From contig JAFGJG010000040.1 in assembly GCA_016929195.1 (NCBI GenBank), forward strand, positions 1-41,320: a stretch of DNA of 41,320 bases, read 5' to 3'. The translations under genes were made by a program, and so were the position numbers. Positions 11,874 through 20,906 of this stretch are shown here, in pieces (position 1 is the stretch's first letter; the number at the start of each line of letters is the position of its first letter). The notes beneath the pieces were generated by a model. It ran no database searches. It was not told the origin of the DNA and worked only from the letters and a program-made list of their open reading frames with translations. Source of the DNA: Thermoleophilaceae bacterium. Its GTDB lineage: Bacteria > Actinomycetota > Thermoleophilia > Solirubrobacterales > Thermoleophilaceae.

Positions 11874-12662
11874 ATGGGGCACAAAGTGCACCCCGAGTCC
11901 CTCCGGGTCGGCTACATCCACGACTGGAAGTCGACCTGGTTCAACGAGCGCGAGTTCTCCGACTACCTGTTGGAGGACATCCACATCCGCGACCACATCA
12001 CGAACAAGCTCGCGCACGCGGGCCTGTCGAACATCACGATCAAGAAGAACAAGAACGAGGTCGAGGTCAACATCCACACGGCCCGGCCGGGGATCGTGAT
12101 CGGCAAGTCCGGGTCCGAGGTGGACGCGCTCCGCAAGGAGCTCCACAAGATGACGGGCAAGGCCGTGAAGGTGAACATCCTCGAGATCAAGCGCCCCGAG
12201 CTCGACGCGAACCTCGTGGCTCAGTCGATCGCCGAGCAGCTGCAGAACCGCGTGGCCTTCCGACGCGCGATGAAGCGCGCCCTCACCTCCGCCATGCGCT
12301 CCGGCGCGAAGGGCGTGAAGATCCAGGTGTCCGGGCGCCTCGGCGGCTCGGAGATGGCCCGCACCGAGGGCTACTCGGACGGGCGCGTCCCGCTGCACAC
12401 GCTGCGCGCGGACATCGACTACGGCTTCTACGAGGCCCGCACCACCTTCGGCCGGATCGGCGTGAAGGTGTGGATCAACAAGGGCGAGATCATGCCCAAG
12501 GGCTTCGCCCAGGACCTCACCGATCTCGAGGCCCCGCAGGCGGTCGGCGCCGGTGGCCCGGGCCGCGGCGGGCCGGGTGGCCGCGGTCGCGGCGGCGGTG
12601 GCGGTGGCGGTGGCGGTGGCGGCCGTGGCCGCGGGCCGGGCGGCGGCGGGAGGGGTCGCTGA
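11874..12662 (+). CDS. rpsC: 30S ribosomal protein S3 with Gly/Arg-rich C-terminal tail
   Basis: S3 lies at the mRNA entry site and contributes to helicase activity. The core is complete: N terminus [18 protein letters not shown], type-II KH domain with the GKSG loop at residues 77-80, and the C-terminal domain ending near [11 protein letters not shown]. Residues 219-262 form an added tail made almost only of Gly, Arg and Pro (RGG-like, with a run of eleven Gly). Part of it is coded by a GGCGGT tandem repeat. A good ribosome-binding site (GGGAGG) precedes the ATG. rplP follows after three bases. Confidence 0.97.
   Translation: MGHKVHPESLRVGYIHDWKSTWFNEREFSDYLLEDIHIRDHITNKLAHAGLSNITIKKNKNEVEVNIHTARPGIVIGKSGSEVDALRKELHKMTGKAVKVNILEIKRPELDANLVAQSIAEQLQNRVAFRRAMKRALTSAMRSGAKGVKIQVSGRLGGSEMARTEGYSDGRVPLHTLRADIDYGFYEARTTFGRIGVKVWINKGEIMPKGFAQDLTDLEAPQAVGAGGPGRGGPGGRGRGGGGGGGGGGGRGRGPGGGGRGR
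12594..12617 (+). repeat. GGCGGT tandem repeat inside rpsC
   Basis: Four perfect GGCGGT units, flanked by near matches, encode the poly-Gly part of the S3 tail. Hexamer gain or loss keeps the frame, so tail length may vary between strains. Assembly errors are also possible here. Confidence 0.8.
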
Positions 12663-12665
12663 CCG

Positions 12666-13085
12666 ATGCTGCAGCCGAAGCGAGTCAAGTGGCGCAAGGA
12701 GCACCGCGGGCGCCGGCGCGGGTACGCCAAGGGCGGCACGCGCGTGGAGTTCGGCGAGTACGGCCTGAAGGCGCTCGACCGCGGCTGGGTGACCAACCGC
12801 CAGATCGAGGCCGCCCGTATCGCGATGACGCGCCGCATCAAGCGGGGAGGGAAGGTCTGGATCAACATCTTCCCGGACAAGCCCTACACGCAGAAGCCGG
12901 CCGAGACCCGGATGGGCTCCGGCAAGGGCACGCCCGAGGGCTGGGTCGCCGTCGTGAAGCCGGGCCGCGTGATGTTCGAGCTCTCCGGCGTGCCGGAGGA
13001 CCTGGCGCGCGAGGCGATGCGGCTCGCCGGGCACAAGCTGCCCGTTCGCACCAAGTTCGTGACCCGCGACGGAGCCGGGCAATGA
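12666..13085 (+). CDS. rplP: 50S ribosomal protein L16
   Basis: L16 helps position A-site tRNA and is added late in 50S assembly. The 139 residues begin [16 protein letters not shown] and contain [23 protein letters not shown] and [19 protein letters not shown], all family hallmarks. The stop overlaps the rpmC ATG (ATGA). Confidence 0.98.
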   Translation: MLQPKRVKWRKEHRGRRRGYAKGGTRVEFGEYGLKALDRGWVTNRQIEAARIAMTRRIKRGGKVWINIFPDKPYTQKPAETRMGSGKGTPEGWVAVVKPGRVMFELSGVPEDLAREAMRLAGHKLPVRTKFVTRDGAGQ

Positions 13086-13312
13086 CGAAGGCGGTCGAGG
13101 TGCATAACCTGGAGGACCCGCAGCTCGTCGAGTTCGTGGACAACGCGCGCAGGGAGATCTTCAACCTGCGGTTCCAGCACGCCACGGGTCAGCTCGAGAA
13201 CACGGCGCGGCTGAAGCAGGCCAAGGGCGATCTCGCGCGTGGGATGACGGTCGCCCGCCAGCGCGGGATCGACGTGGAGATCGAGATTCGCAGGCAGAAG
13301 AGCAATGGCTGA
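13082..13312 (+). CDS. rpmC: 50S ribosomal protein L29
   Basis: L29 is a small helical protein near the tunnel exit beside L23. The 76 residues contain the diagnostic [20 protein letters not shown] segment followed by [17 protein letters not shown] 13082 overlaps the rplP stop; upstream in-frame sequence is shadow of rpsC/rplP. The end overlaps rpsQ by eight bases. Confidence 0.95.
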   Translation: MTKAVEVHNLEDPQLVEFVDNARREIFNLRFQHATGQLENTARLKQAKGDLARGMTVARQRGIDVEIEIRRQKSNG

Positions 13313-13910
13313 GACAGAAGAGAACGTGAACGAAGAGCAGACGCCGGAAGAGCAGGCGCCCGAAGAGACGCCCGAGGCCGCGGCCCCCGAGGAGGCTCCG
13401 GAGCCCGCCGCCGAGGCGGCCCCCGAGCCCGAGGCCGAGGCCGAGCCCGAGGAGCAGCTCTCCCCGAAGGAGCGACGCCGTCGCTCGCGCTCGGCCCATA
13501 CCGGCGAGACGAGTCCGCAGCGCTCCGTCGAGGAGCGCGCCGCCGCACGCGCCGAGGCGCGGAAGGCGAAGGCCAAGCACCGGAGCGCCTACCGGGCGCG
13601 TCTTCGCGAGCGCCGCGCCGACCGGCCGGCCCCCGCGCCCGTGGAGGCGGAGCCCAAGGCGAGCGGCCGCGCGAAGGTGCGGCTAGGCGTCGTCGTCTCG
13701 GACAAGGCCGACAAGACGATCACGGTCCGCGTGGACATGGCCCGCCAGCACCGCCGGTACGGCAAGATCGTCCGCACGTCGTCGACGCTGCACGCGCACG
13801 ACGAGGCGAACGACGCCCACATCGGGGACACGGTGCGCCTGGTCGAAAGCCGTCCGCTCAGCCGCACGAAGCGCTGGCGCCTCGTAGAGGTACTGGAGCG
13901 CGCCCGGTGA
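13305..13910 (+). CDS. rpsQ: 30S ribosomal protein S17 with long charged N-terminal extension
   Basis: S17 is a primary 16S-binding OB-fold protein, normally 80-90 residues. This product has 201. Residues 1-51 are almost wholly Glu, Pro and Ala; residues 55-107 are rich in Arg, Lys and Ala and look helical; a Pro/Ala/Glu linker follows; the OB core starts near residue 122 ([20 protein letters not shown]) and runs to the end. The ATG at 13305 overlaps the rpmC stop, the typical coupling in this operon. A shorter start cannot be excluded, but codon use and high GC continue evenly through the extension. Function of the extension is unknown. Confidence 0.92.
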   Translation: MAETEENVNEEQTPEEQAPEETPEAAAPEEAPEPAAEAAPEPEAEAEPEEQLSPKERRRRSRSAHTGETSPQRSVEERAAARAEARKAKAKHRSAYRARLRERRADRPAPAPVEAEPKASGRAKVRLGVVVSDKADKTITVRVDMARQHRRYGKIVRTSSTLHAHDEANDAHIGDTVRLVESRPLSRTKRWRLVEVLERAR

Positions 13911-14275
13911 TCCAGCAGGAGTCCCGGCTCAAGGTCGCGGACAACACGGGCGCCCGCGAGGTGCTCTGCATCCGCGTGGACGGCGGCTCGCGCCGCCGCT
14001 ACGCCGGCGTGGGCGACGTGATCACCTGCACGGTCAAGGCCGCGATCCCGCACGGCTCCGTCAAGAAGGGCGAGGTCGTCAAGGCGGTCGTGGTCCGGAC
14101 CAAGAAGGAGTTCGGCCGCGACGACGGCACCTACATCGCGTTCGACGAGAACGCGGCGGTGCTCCTCGACGCCCAGAACAACCCGCGCGGCACGCGCATC
14201 TTCGGGCCGGTGGCGCGCGAGCTGCGCGACCGCAACTTCATGAAGATCGTCTCGCTCGCGCCGGAGGTCCTCTGA
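13907..14275 (+). CDS. rplN: 50S ribosomal protein L14
   Basis: L14 forms an intersubunit bridge and is the binding site of the silencing factor RsfS. The 122-residue sequence ([49 protein letters not shown]) is standard. GTG start overlapping rpsQ by four bases; one-base overlap with rplX. Confidence 0.98.
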   Translation: MIQQESRLKVADNTGAREVLCIRVDGGSRRRYAGVGDVITCTVKAAIPHGSVKKGEVVKAVVVRTKKEFGRDDGTYIAFDENAAVLLDAQNNPRGTRIFGPVARELRDRNFMKIVSLAPEVL

Positions 14276-14604
14276 TGCCGCGCATCCGCCGCGACGACCA
14301 GGTGAAGGTGATCGCCGGCAAGGACCGCGGCAAGACCGGCCGCGTCCTCCGCGTGGAGCCGAAGCGCAACCGCCTGTACGTCGAGGGGCTCAACATCGTC
14401 AAGCGCCACACGAAGCCGCGCAGCCTGCGCGACACCCAGCGCGCCCAGGAGATCGGCGGCATCGTCGAGCGCGAGGGCCCGATCCACATCTCGAACGTGA
14501 TGCTGCTCGACCCGGACTCGAACCAGCCGACGCGCGTGCAGGTCAAGCGCGACAGCGGGCGCCGTGTCCGCGTCGCGAAGCGCTCCGGCAAGGAGATCGA
14601 CTGA
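14275..14604 (+). CDS. rplX: 50S ribosomal protein L24
   Basis: L24 starts 50S assembly and lies near the tunnel exit. The 109 residues have an N-terminal KOW motif ([18 protein letters not shown]) and the later [10 protein letters not shown] segment. One-base overlaps with rplN and rplE suggest coupled translation. Confidence 0.98.
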   Translation: MPRIRRDDQVKVIAGKDRGKTGRVLRVEPKRNRLYVEGLNIVKRHTKPRSLRDTQRAQEIGGIVEREGPIHISNVMLLDPDSNQPTRVQVKRDSGRRVRVAKRSGKEID

Positions 14605-15362
14605 TGGAAGCCACGGCAGCCGTCCCGCCGCGCCTGAAGGAGCGCTACGAGAGCGAGATCCGTCCCGCGATGATCAAGCGGTTCGGCTTCAGCTCGCCGA
14701 TGCAGGCGCCGCGGATCCAGAAGATCACGCTCAACATGGGCGTCGGCGACGCGAAGCAGGACTCGAACGTCCTCGACGCCGCGATGGAGCAGCTCGCCAC
14801 GATCGCCGGCCAGAAGCCGAGCGTGCGCCGCGCCCGCAAGTCGATCGCCGCCTTCAAGCTGCGCGACGGCATGCCCGTCGGCGTGAGCGTGACGCTCCGG
14901 CGCGCGCGCATGTGGGAGTTCCTCGACCGGCTCACGGCGGTCGCCCTCCCGCGCGTCCGCGACTTCCGCGGTCTCAACGCGCGTTCCTTCGACGGCCGCG
15001 GCAACTATTCGCTGGGCATCCGCGAGCAGATCATCTTCCCTGAGATCGACTACGACGCCATCGACCAGGTGCGCGGGCTCGACGTGACGATCACGACGAC
15101 GGCGGAGACCGACGAGCAGGCCTACTATCTGCTGCGCGAGCTCGGCATGCCGTTCTCCCGCGAGGGAGCGCCCGGCGAGGAGTCGGTGGAGGACGAGGAG
15201 GCCGCCGAGGAGCAGCGCAAGGAGGAGGCGCGTCAGCGCGCCGAGGCCGAGCAGGCGGCGCTGGAGCAGCTCAAGGAGGAGAACCCCGAGGCCTACGAGA
15301 AGCCGGCCGAGCCCGAGGAGGGCGACGGCGAGGACGGCGAGCAGAGAAGCGAAGAGGAGTAG
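14604..15362 (+). CDS. rplE: 50S ribosomal protein L5 with acidic C-terminal extension
   Basis: L5 binds 5S rRNA in the central protuberance. The core (residues 1 to about 186) contains [34 protein letters not shown] and [19 protein letters not shown]. Residues 187-252 are an added tail dominated by Glu, Gln, Ala and Lys, likely a charged helix or coiled coil ([20 protein letters not shown]) followed by a disordered Glu/Gly end. Usual L5 length is about 180. The TAG is directly followed by the rpsN ATG. Confidence 0.96.
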   Translation: MEATAAVPPRLKERYESEIRPAMIKRFGFSSPMQAPRIQKITLNMGVGDAKQDSNVLDAAMEQLATIAGQKPSVRRARKSIAAFKLRDGMPVGVSVTLRRARMWEFLDRLTAVALPRVRDFRGLNARSFDGRGNYSLGIREQIIFPEIDYDAIDQVRGLDVTITTTAETDEQAYYLLRELGMPFSREGAPGEESVEDEEAAEEQRKEEARQRAEAEQAALEQLKEENPEAYEKPAEPEEGDGEDGEQRSEEE

Positions 15363-15548
15363 ATGGCCAAGACTTCACAGGTGGTCCGCCAGCAGCGCGG
15401 ATCGAAGTACAAGACAAGGAACTACAACCGCTGCAAGCGGTGCGGCCGTCCGCGCGCGTATCTGCGCAAGTTCGGGCTCTGCCGCATCTGCCTGCGCGAG
15501 ATCGCACACGAGGGCATGATCCCCGGGCTCACGAAGTCGAGCTGGTAG
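15363..15548 (+). CDS. rpsN: 30S ribosomal protein S14, zinc-binding type Z
   Basis: The 61-residue short S14 has two CxxC pairs (CKRCGR and CRICLRE), the zinc ribbon of the type-Z form. S14 completes the 30S head. Bacteria with this form often carry a second zinc-free copy under Zur control; none is in this window. It is packed between rplE and rpsH with no spacer. Confidence 0.97.
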   Translation: MAKTSQVVRQQRGSKYKTRNYNRCKRCGRPRAYLRKFGLCRICLREIAHEGMIPGLTKSSW

Positions 15549-15947
15549 ATGTCGCAGACCGACCCCATCGCCGACTTCCTGACCCGCATCCGCAACGGGC
15601 TGCACGCCGACCACGACGAGGTCGAGATGCCGGCGTCCACCTTCAAGACGGAGCTGGCGCGGATCCTGCGCGAGCAGGGCTACATCGAGGACTTCGCGGT
15701 CGAGCCGGGACGCGTGGGCCGCACGCTGCGCGTGCGCCTCAAGTACACCGAGAACCGCCGTCCCGTCATCAGCGGGCTCCAGCGCGTGTCGAAGCCGGGC
15801 CGCCGCCAGTACGTGACGGCCGGCTCGATCCCGCGCGTCCAGGGCGGGATGGGCACCACGATCGTGTCCACCTCGCGAGGCGTGATGAGCGGCCACGACG
15901 CGACCCGCGAGGGTGTCGGCGGCGAGCTCGTGGCCAGGGTCTGGTGA
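15549..15947 (+). CDS. rpsH: 30S ribosomal protein S8
   Basis: S8 binds the central domain of 16S rRNA and represses the spc operon in enterobacteria. The 132 residues include [16 protein letters not shown] and the C-terminal [20 protein letters not shown]. It follows rpsN directly and ends two bases before the rplF start. Confidence 0.98.
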   Translation: MSQTDPIADFLTRIRNGLHADHDEVEMPASTFKTELARILREQGYIEDFAVEPGRVGRTLRVRLKYTENRRPVISGLQRVSKPGRRQYVTAGSIPRVQGGMGTTIVSTSRGVMSGHDATREGVGGELVARVW

Positions 15948-15948
15948 C

Positions 15949-16482
15949 GTGAGCCGCATCGGCAAGCAGCCGATCCCCGTCCCGTCGGGGGTGGAGGTGG
16001 CGATCGAGCCCGATCTCGTGCGCGTGAAGGGCCCCAAGGGGGAGCTCCACGAGCGCGTGGACAAGGACATCACCGTCGCCCAGGAGAACGGCGAGATCGT
16101 CGTCACGCGGCCGACCGACCGCGGCGAGCACCGTGCGCTCCACGGCCTCACCCGCAGCCTGATCGCCAACATGGTCGAGGGCGTTACCGGCGGCTTCGAG
16201 AAGCGCCTCGAGATTCAGGGAGTGGGCTACCGCGCCCAGCTCCAGGGCAACAAGCTCGTGCTGGCGCTCGGCTACTCGCACCCGGTCGAGATCACCGCCC
16301 CGCAGGGCATCGAGTTCGAGGTCCCGATGCCGACCCGCATCGTCGTGCGCGGCATCTCGAAGCAGGTCGTGGGCGAGACGGCGGCCAACATCCGCAAGCA
16401 GCGCCCGCCGGAGCCGTACAAGGGCAAGGGCATCCGCTACGAGGGCGAGTACGTCGCCCGCAAGGTCGGAAAGCGCGCATGA
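15949..16482 (+). CDS. rplF: 50S ribosomal protein L6
   Basis: L6 lies near the factor-binding site of the 50S subunit. The 177 residues begin [17 protein letters not shown] and end with [23 protein letters not shown]-like family sequence. The GTG at 15949 gives the exact family N terminus; an in-frame ATG at 15913 would overlap rpsH by 35 bases and add unrelated residues. Four-base overlap with rplR. Confidence 0.97.
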   Translation: MSRIGKQPIPVPSGVEVAIEPDLVRVKGPKGELHERVDKDITVAQENGEIVVTRPTDRGEHRALHGLTRSLIANMVEGVTGGFEKRLEIQGVGYRAQLQGNKLVLALGYSHPVEITAPQGIEFEVPMPTRIVVRGISKQVVGETAANIRKQRPPEPYKGKGIRYEGEYVARKVGKRA

Positions 16483-16835
16483 GCGCCACGACGACGAGGC
16501 CCCAGTCGCGCCTGCGCAGGCGCCGCCGCGTGCGTGCGAAGGTCGCGGGCACGGCCGAGCGGCCGCGCCTGTCGATCTTCCGCTCGAACCGCGGGATCCA
16601 GGCCCAGCTCATCGACGACGTCAAGGGCCACACCGTCGCGGCCGTCACCTGGACCGAGAAGGACCTGAAGGGCCTCGGCCGCATGGAGCAGGCGAAGAAG
16701 GCCGGCGAGCTGATCGCGGAGCGCGGCAAGGCGGCCGGCGTCGAGGACTGCGTCTTCGACCGCGGCGGCTACCGCTACCACGGCAAGGTCAAGGCGCTCG
16801 CCGAGGGCGCACGAGAGGGCGGGCTCCGCTTCTAG
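16479..16835 (+). CDS. rplR: 50S ribosomal protein L18
   Basis: L18 brings 5S rRNA to the 50S subunit together with L5. The 118-residue product has [41 protein letters not shown] and the final EGGLRF. It is followed by one of the longer gaps (32 nt) of this operon, which includes the palindrome AGCGATCGCT (16838-16847). Confidence 0.98.
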   Translation: MSATTTRPQSRLRRRRRVRAKVAGTAERPRLSIFRSNRGIQAQLIDDVKGHTVAAVTWTEKDLKGLGRMEQAKKAGELIAERGKAAGVEDCVFDRGGYRYHGKVKALAEGAREGGLRF

Positions 16836-16867
16836 GGAGCGATCGCTACTTTGAGCGAGACGATCTG

Positions 16868-17461
16868 ATGGCATCGAGAGACAGGACAAGAGGCGACCGC
16901 GGCGGCCCCAGGGGCCGTGACGGACAGGACCTGCAGGAGCGGGTCGTCGAGATCAACCGCGTCGCCAAGGTCGTGAAGGGCGGCCGGCGCTTCTCCTTCA
17001 CCGCGCTCGTCGTGGTGGGTGACGAGAAGTCGCAGGTCGGCGTGGGCTACGGCAAGGCCAACGAGGTGCCCGTCGCGATCCAGAAGGGCGTCGAGCGCGC
17101 CCGCAAGGACCTGTTCGCCGTGCCGATGCACGGGTCGACGATCACCCACGAGGTGATCGGCGTGCACTCGTCCTCGCGCGTGCTGCTGAAGCCGGCCTCG
17201 CCCGGTACCGGCGTGATCGCCGGCGGCGGCGTCCGCGCGGTGCTCGAGCTCGCCGGTATCCACGACGTGCTCTCGAAGTCGCTCGGCAGCCAGAACCCGA
17301 TCAACCTCGTCAAGGCCACGGTCGCGGCGCTCCAGGCGCTGCGCACGCCGAAGCAGGTGGCCGAGCTCCGCGGCCTCACGGTCAGAGAGGTCCTGGGGCT
17401 CGAGGCTGTCGGCGCAGGCGCAGGCGCAGGCGCCGGCGCCGACGCGGGCGACGCGGGCTGA
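16868..17461 (+). CDS. rpsE: 30S ribosomal protein S5 with Gly/Ala tail
   Basis: S5 shapes the mRNA entry site and affects accuracy. It has an N-terminal Arg/Gly-rich lead, the double-stranded RNA-binding-like domain ([20 protein letters not shown]) and the C-terminal domain ([28 protein letters not shown]). The last 18 residues or so are Gly/Ala/Asp repeats, coded by hexamers at 17411-17440. 197 residues in total. TGATG overlap with rpmD. Confidence 0.97.
   Translation: MASRDRTRGDRGGPRGRDGQDLQERVVEINRVAKVVKGGRRFSFTALVVVGDEKSQVGVGYGKANEVPVAIQKGVERARKDLFAVPMHGSTITHEVIGVHSSSRVLLKPASPGTGVIAGGGVRAVLELAGIHDVLSKSLGSQNPINLVKATVAALQALRTPKQVAELRGLTVREVLGLEAVGAGAGAGAGADAGDAG
17411..17440 (+). repeat. 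GGCGCA hexamer repeat in the end of rpsE
   Basis: Three GGCGCA units followed by two GGCGCC-type units encode the Gly-Ala tail of S5. Low-complexity, in-frame, possibly variable in length. Confidence 0.7.
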
Positions 17462-17646
17462 TGGCCGCCGCGACCCTGCGCATCCGGCAGGTGCGCTCGG
17501 CCAACGGCTCGAGCCGCAAGCAGCGCGATTCGCTGAGGACGCTCGGGCTCGGCCGCATCGGGAAGGCCACCGAGCGCCCGGACGACCCGATCAACCGCGG
17601 CCTGATCGCCTCGGTCGCCCATCTCGTGGAGGTCGACGATGGCTGA
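17461..17646 (+). CDS. rpmD: 50S ribosomal protein L30
   Basis: L30 is a small 50S protein. The 61 residues show the pattern [25 protein letters not shown] then [17 protein letters not shown]. One-base overlap with rpsE and an eight-base overlap with rplO place it in its normal spc-operon spot. Confidence 0.97.
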   Translation: MAAATLRIRQVRSANGSSRKQRDSLRTLGLGRIGKATERPDDPINRGLIASVAHLVEVDDG

Positions 17647-18130
17647 CAAGGATCGCATCGGCCTCCACAGCCTCAAGCCGGCCCCCGGGTCGCGCCACCC
17701 GCGCAAGCGCGTCGGCCGCGGCGAGGGCTCCGGCCTCGGCAAGACCTCCGGCCGCGGCCACAAGGGCGCGGGCTCGCGCTCGGGCGCGAAGAAGAAGGTC
17801 GGCTTCGAGGGCGGGCAGAACCCGATCCACATGCGGATGCGGAAGCTCCGCGGGCCCACGAAGAAGACCTCCATGCCGTTCGAGAAGTTCCGGACGCGCA
17901 CCCAGCCCGTGAACGTCGCCGACCTCGAGGCGCGGTTCGACAAGGGGGCCGAGGTGTCCCCGGACTCGCTGCGCGCCGCCGGCCTGGCCACGCGCCGGGG
18001 CGTGCCCGTCAAGGTCCTCGGCCAGGGCGACATCTCGAAGGCGCTGACGGTCCACGCTCACGCCTTCTCCGCCACCGCGCGCGAGAAGATCGAGGCGGCC
18101 GGCGGCACCTGCGTGGCGCTCGAGGGGTAG
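17639..18130 (+). CDS. rplO: 50S ribosomal protein L15
   Basis: L15 joins late in 50S assembly. The 163-residue protein has the Gly/Lys-rich N terminus [20 protein letters not shown] and the core [18 protein letters not shown]. Family length. ATG 17639 lies inside the end of rpmD. secY follows after four bases. Confidence 0.97.
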   Translation: MADKDRIGLHSLKPAPGSRHPRKRVGRGEGSGLGKTSGRGHKGAGSRSGAKKKVGFEGGQNPIHMRMRKLRGPTKKTSMPFEKFRTRTQPVNVADLEARFDKGAEVSPDSLRAAGLATRRGVPVKVLGQGDISKALTVHAHAFSATAREKIEAAGGTCVALEG

Positions 18131-18134
18131 CCCC

Positions 18135-19403
18135 TTGCTGCGCACCTTCCTGAACGCCTTCCGGGTCGCCGACATTCGGAAGAAGCTGGCGTTCACGGCC
18201 GGCATCCTGGCGCTCTACCGGATCGGCGCCTACATCCCGGCGCCGGGCATCAACGTGGACGCCGTCGAGAGCATCTCGGAGAACTTCGGCGGCTCGAACG
18301 TCCTCGGCTTCCTGAACCTGTTCTCGGGCGGATCGCTCCAGCGCTTCGCGATCTTCGCGCTCGGGATCATGCCCTACATCACCGCGTCGATCATGCTGCA
18401 GCTGCTGACCGTGGTGATCCCTCAGCTCGACAAGCTCCGCAAGGAGGGCGAGGTCGGGCAGCAGAAGATCACCCAGTACACGCGGTACCTGACGGTGGCG
18501 CTCGCCTTCGGCCAGTCGATCGGCTACGTCTTCCTCTTCCGGACCTTCTCGAGCGGCAGCGCCGACGTGGTGGACGACTTCACGTTCGGCAGCGTCTTCG
18601 TGATCGTCATAACGCTCACGGCGGGCTGCGTGCTGCTCATGTGGTTCGGCGAGCTGATCACCCAGCGCGGCATCGGCAACGGGATCTCGCTGATGATCTT
18701 CGCGTCGATCGCCTCCGGCCTCCCGAACGGGATCAACTCCTGGTGGAACAACCCCGACCAGGTCTTCGTGCTGATGATGCCCTTCCTGGCGCTGGCGATC
18801 ATCGCCGCCATCGTGTTCATGCAGGAGGGCCAGCGGCGCATCCCGATCCAATATGCGAAGCGCGTGGTGGGGCGGCGAATGGCCGGCGGGGGCTCGACCT
18901 ACCTTCCGCTCCGCGTGAACATGGCCGGCGTCATCCCGGTGATCTTCGCCGCCTCGCTGATGGCGTTCCCGCCGACGGTCGGAGAGCTGACGCAGGCGAG
19001 CTGGGCCCGCGACTTCTCGACCTTCTTCTCGCCGAACAAGGCGCCCTACCTCATCGGCGAGTCCATCTTCATCATCCTGTTCACGTACTTCTACACCGCG
19101 GTCACGTTCAACCCGGTGGAGCAGGCGGACAACCTGAAGAAGTACGGCGGCTTCATCCCGGGCGTGAGGCCAGGCAGGCCCACGGCCGAATACCTGGACC
19201 GGATCCTCGCGCGGCTGACCTTCCCGGGCGCGCTCTACCTGGCCGCCGTTGCGGCGCTGCCGACGATCCTGCTCAGCCAGACCAGCGCGAACTTCTACTT
19301 CGGCGGCACGTCGATCCTGATCGTGGTCGGCGTGGCCCTCGACACGATGAAGCAGCTGGAGGCGCAGCTGATGATGCGCAACTACGAGGGCTTCCTGAAG
19401 TAA
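18135..19403 (+). CDS. secY: Preprotein translocase channel subunit SecY
   Basis: SecY forms the membrane pore for protein export with SecE and SecG. The 422 residues show about ten membrane helices; family sequences include ALYRIGAYIPAPGIN at the start, GIMPYITASIMLQLL (helix 2), GNGISLMIFASI, and the cytosolic loop PIQYAKRVVGRR. It begins with TTG (18135), preceded by GAGGGG as ribosome-binding site; no ATG or GTG gives the right N terminus. adk follows 28 nt downstream. Confidence 0.97.
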   Translation: MLRTFLNAFRVADIRKKLAFTAGILALYRIGAYIPAPGINVDAVESISENFGGSNVLGFLNLFSGGSLQRFAIFALGIMPYITASIMLQLLTVVIPQLDKLRKEGEVGQQKITQYTRYLTVALAFGQSIGYVFLFRTFSSGSADVVDDFTFGSVFVIVITLTAGCVLLMWFGELITQRGIGNGISLMIFASIASGLPNGINSWWNNPDQVFVLMMPFLALAIIAAIVFMQEGQRRIPIQYAKRVVGRRMAGGGSTYLPLRVNMAGVIPVIFAASLMAFPPTVGELTQASWARDFSTFFSPNKAPYLIGESIFIILFTYFYTAVTFNPVEQADNLKKYGGFIPGVRPGRPTAEYLDRILARLTFPGALYLAAVAALPTILLSQTSANFYFGGTSILIVVGVALDTMKQLEAQLMMRNYEGFLK

Positions 19404-19413
19404 CCGCCCCCGG

Positions 19414-19419
19414 TACCCT
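19414..19419 (+). promoter_or_regulatory. -10-like box before adk
   Basis: TACCCT lies 12 nt upstream of the adk GTG in the short secY-adk spacer. A transcript from here would have a leader of about five bases. No -35 box is seen. adk may also be read from upstream. Confidence 0.3.
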
Positions 19420-19431
19420 CTCGCCCTCCCC

Positions 19432-20106
19432 GTGAGCGAGCTCAATCTCATCCTGCTGGGCCCGCCCGGCGCCGGCAAGGGCACTCAGGCCGAGCGCCTC
19501 GTCGACGACTTCGACCTGCCCTACCTGGCCACGGGCGACATCCTGCGCCAGGCGGTGAAGGACGAGACCGAGCTCGGCCGCGAGGCGAAGGAGTACATGG
19601 ACCGGGGCGATCTCGTGCCGGACGACCTCATCGTCCGCGTGATCGTCGACCGGCTCAACACCGACGAGGCCAGCGACGGGTTCATCCTCGACGGCTTCCC
19701 GCGGACGGTGCCCCAGGCGGAGGCGCTGCGCGACGCGCTCGCCCGGCTGGACCGCTCGCTGACGGCCGCGCTCCTGGTCGACGCCTCGGACGAGGAGGTC
19801 ATGAGCCGGATCTCCGGGCGGCGTATCTGCGTGAAGGCCGGGCACGTGTACCACGTGGAGACGGACCCGCCGAAGAACGACGGGATCTGCGACCAGGACG
19901 GCTCGCGGCTCGTCCAGCGCGACGACGACAAGCCCGAGACCGTGCAGAAGCGGCTGTCCGTCTACCACGACCAGACGGAGCCCGTGATCGGCTTCTACGA
20001 GGACGCCGGCCTGCTGCGCCGCTTCGACGGCAACCGCTCGCCGGAGGAGGTCCACGACCACATCCGCGCGACGCTGGCCACCCTTAAGCTGGAGGGCGAG
20101 CTCTGA
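19432..20106 (+). CDS. adk: Adenylate kinase, long form with partly lost zinc site
   Basis: Adenylate kinase converts ATP and AMP to two ADP. The 224-residue product has the P loop GPPGAGKGT (10-18), the AMP-site segments ATGDILRQAV and LDGFPRT, and a long LID. In zinc-type LIDs four ligands are placed C-x2-C...C-x2-C/D; here they are C133, A136, C153 and D156, so the second ligand is missing and metal binding is doubtful. It starts with GTG. It sits in the normal secY-adk-map order, and its stop overlaps the map ATG. Confidence 0.97.
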   Translation: MSELNLILLGPPGAGKGTQAERLVDDFDLPYLATGDILRQAVKDETELGREAKEYMDRGDLVPDDLIVRVIVDRLNTDEASDGFILDGFPRTVPQAEALRDALARLDRSLTAALLVDASDEEVMSRISGRRICVKAGHVYHVETDPPKNDGICDQDGSRLVQRDDDKPETVQKRLSVYHDQTEPVIGFYEDAGLLRRFDGNRSPEEVHDHIRATLATLKLEGEL

Positions 20107-20906
20107 TGATCCTCCGCAAGACGCCCGATGAGCTGGACAAGATCGCCGCGGCCGGCGACATCCTGATCCGCTGCCACGAGATCCTGAAGGCGAAGGCGCG
20201 CCCGGGCGTGACCACGAAGCAGCTGGACGAGGCCGCCGAGCGCTTCATCCGGTCGCAGGGCGCCGAGCCCGCCTTCAAGGGCTACCGCGGCTTTCCCGGG
20301 TCGATCTGCGCCTCGCCCAACTCGATGGTCGTGCACGGGATCCCGGGGCCCTACGCGCTGCGCCGCGGCGACCTCCTCTCGATCGACATCGGCGTGGTCC
20401 TCGACGGCTGGGTCGCCGACGCCGCGATCACCCACCCGATCGGGACCGTCACCCCGGTGGCGACGAAGCTGCTCTCGGCCACGCGCCAGTCGCTCTTCGA
20501 CGCCGTCGAGCAGTGCCGTCCCGGCAACCGCCTCGGCGACGTCTCCCATGCGGTCCAGCAGCGCGTCGAGTCGGAGGGCTTCTCGGTGATCCGCTCGCTG
20601 GTCGGTCACGGCATCGGGCGCGACATGCACGAGGACCCGCAGATCCCGAACTTCGGCGACCCCGGAACCGGCCCCGAGCTCGAGGAGGGCATGGTGCTGG
20701 CGATCGAGCCGATGGTCAACGCCGGCAACCACCAGGTCCGCATGGGGTCCGACAACTGGGCCGTCTACTCGCAGGACGGGTCGCTCACGGCGCACTTCGA
20801 GTTCACGGTTGCCATCACCGCCGAGGGACCCCGGATCCTCACCCCCTGGCACCTCTCGGCGGCCGACCGCGCGCCCGCCGCACCGCAGGCTGCAAGCCGC
20901 GCCTGA
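20106..20906 (+). CDS. map: Methionine aminopeptidase type I
   Basis: Removes the initiator methionine from new proteins. The 266 residues have all five metal ligands of the family: D94, D105, H168, E201 and E232, and the CASPN...VHGIPG segment. There is no N-terminal zinc-finger or SH3-binding extension. The C terminus has a short Ala/Pro tail. infA, which normally follows, is absent; rpmJ comes after 81 nt instead. Confidence 0.97.
   Translation: MILRKTPDELDKIAAAGDILIRCHEILKAKARPGVTTKQLDEAAERFIRSQGAEPAFKGYRGFPGSICASPNSMVVHGIPGPYALRRGDLLSIDIGVVLDGWVADAAITHPIGTVTPVATKLLSATRQSLFDAVEQCRPGNRLGDVSHAVQQRVESEGFSVIRSLVGHGIGRDMHEDPQIPNFGDPGTGPELEEGMVLAIEPMVNAGNHQVRMGSDNWAVYSQDGSLTAHFEFTVAITAEGPRILTPWHLSAADRAPAAPQAASRA

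Noticed and set aside
12594-12617. Short repeats as a CRISPR or mobile-element trace
   Set aside because: They are in-frame hexamers inside rpsC without spacers, inverted ends or transposase.
12553-12768. Val/Ala-rich frame over the S3 tail
   Set aside because: It is another reading frame of the GGCGGT repeat region and has no protein-like features.
16838-16847. AGCGATCGCT palindrome before rpsE, resembling the cyanobacterial HIP1 core
   Set aside because: A single copy in a high-GC window is explained by chance; no other copies with similar flanks were noticed in gaps.
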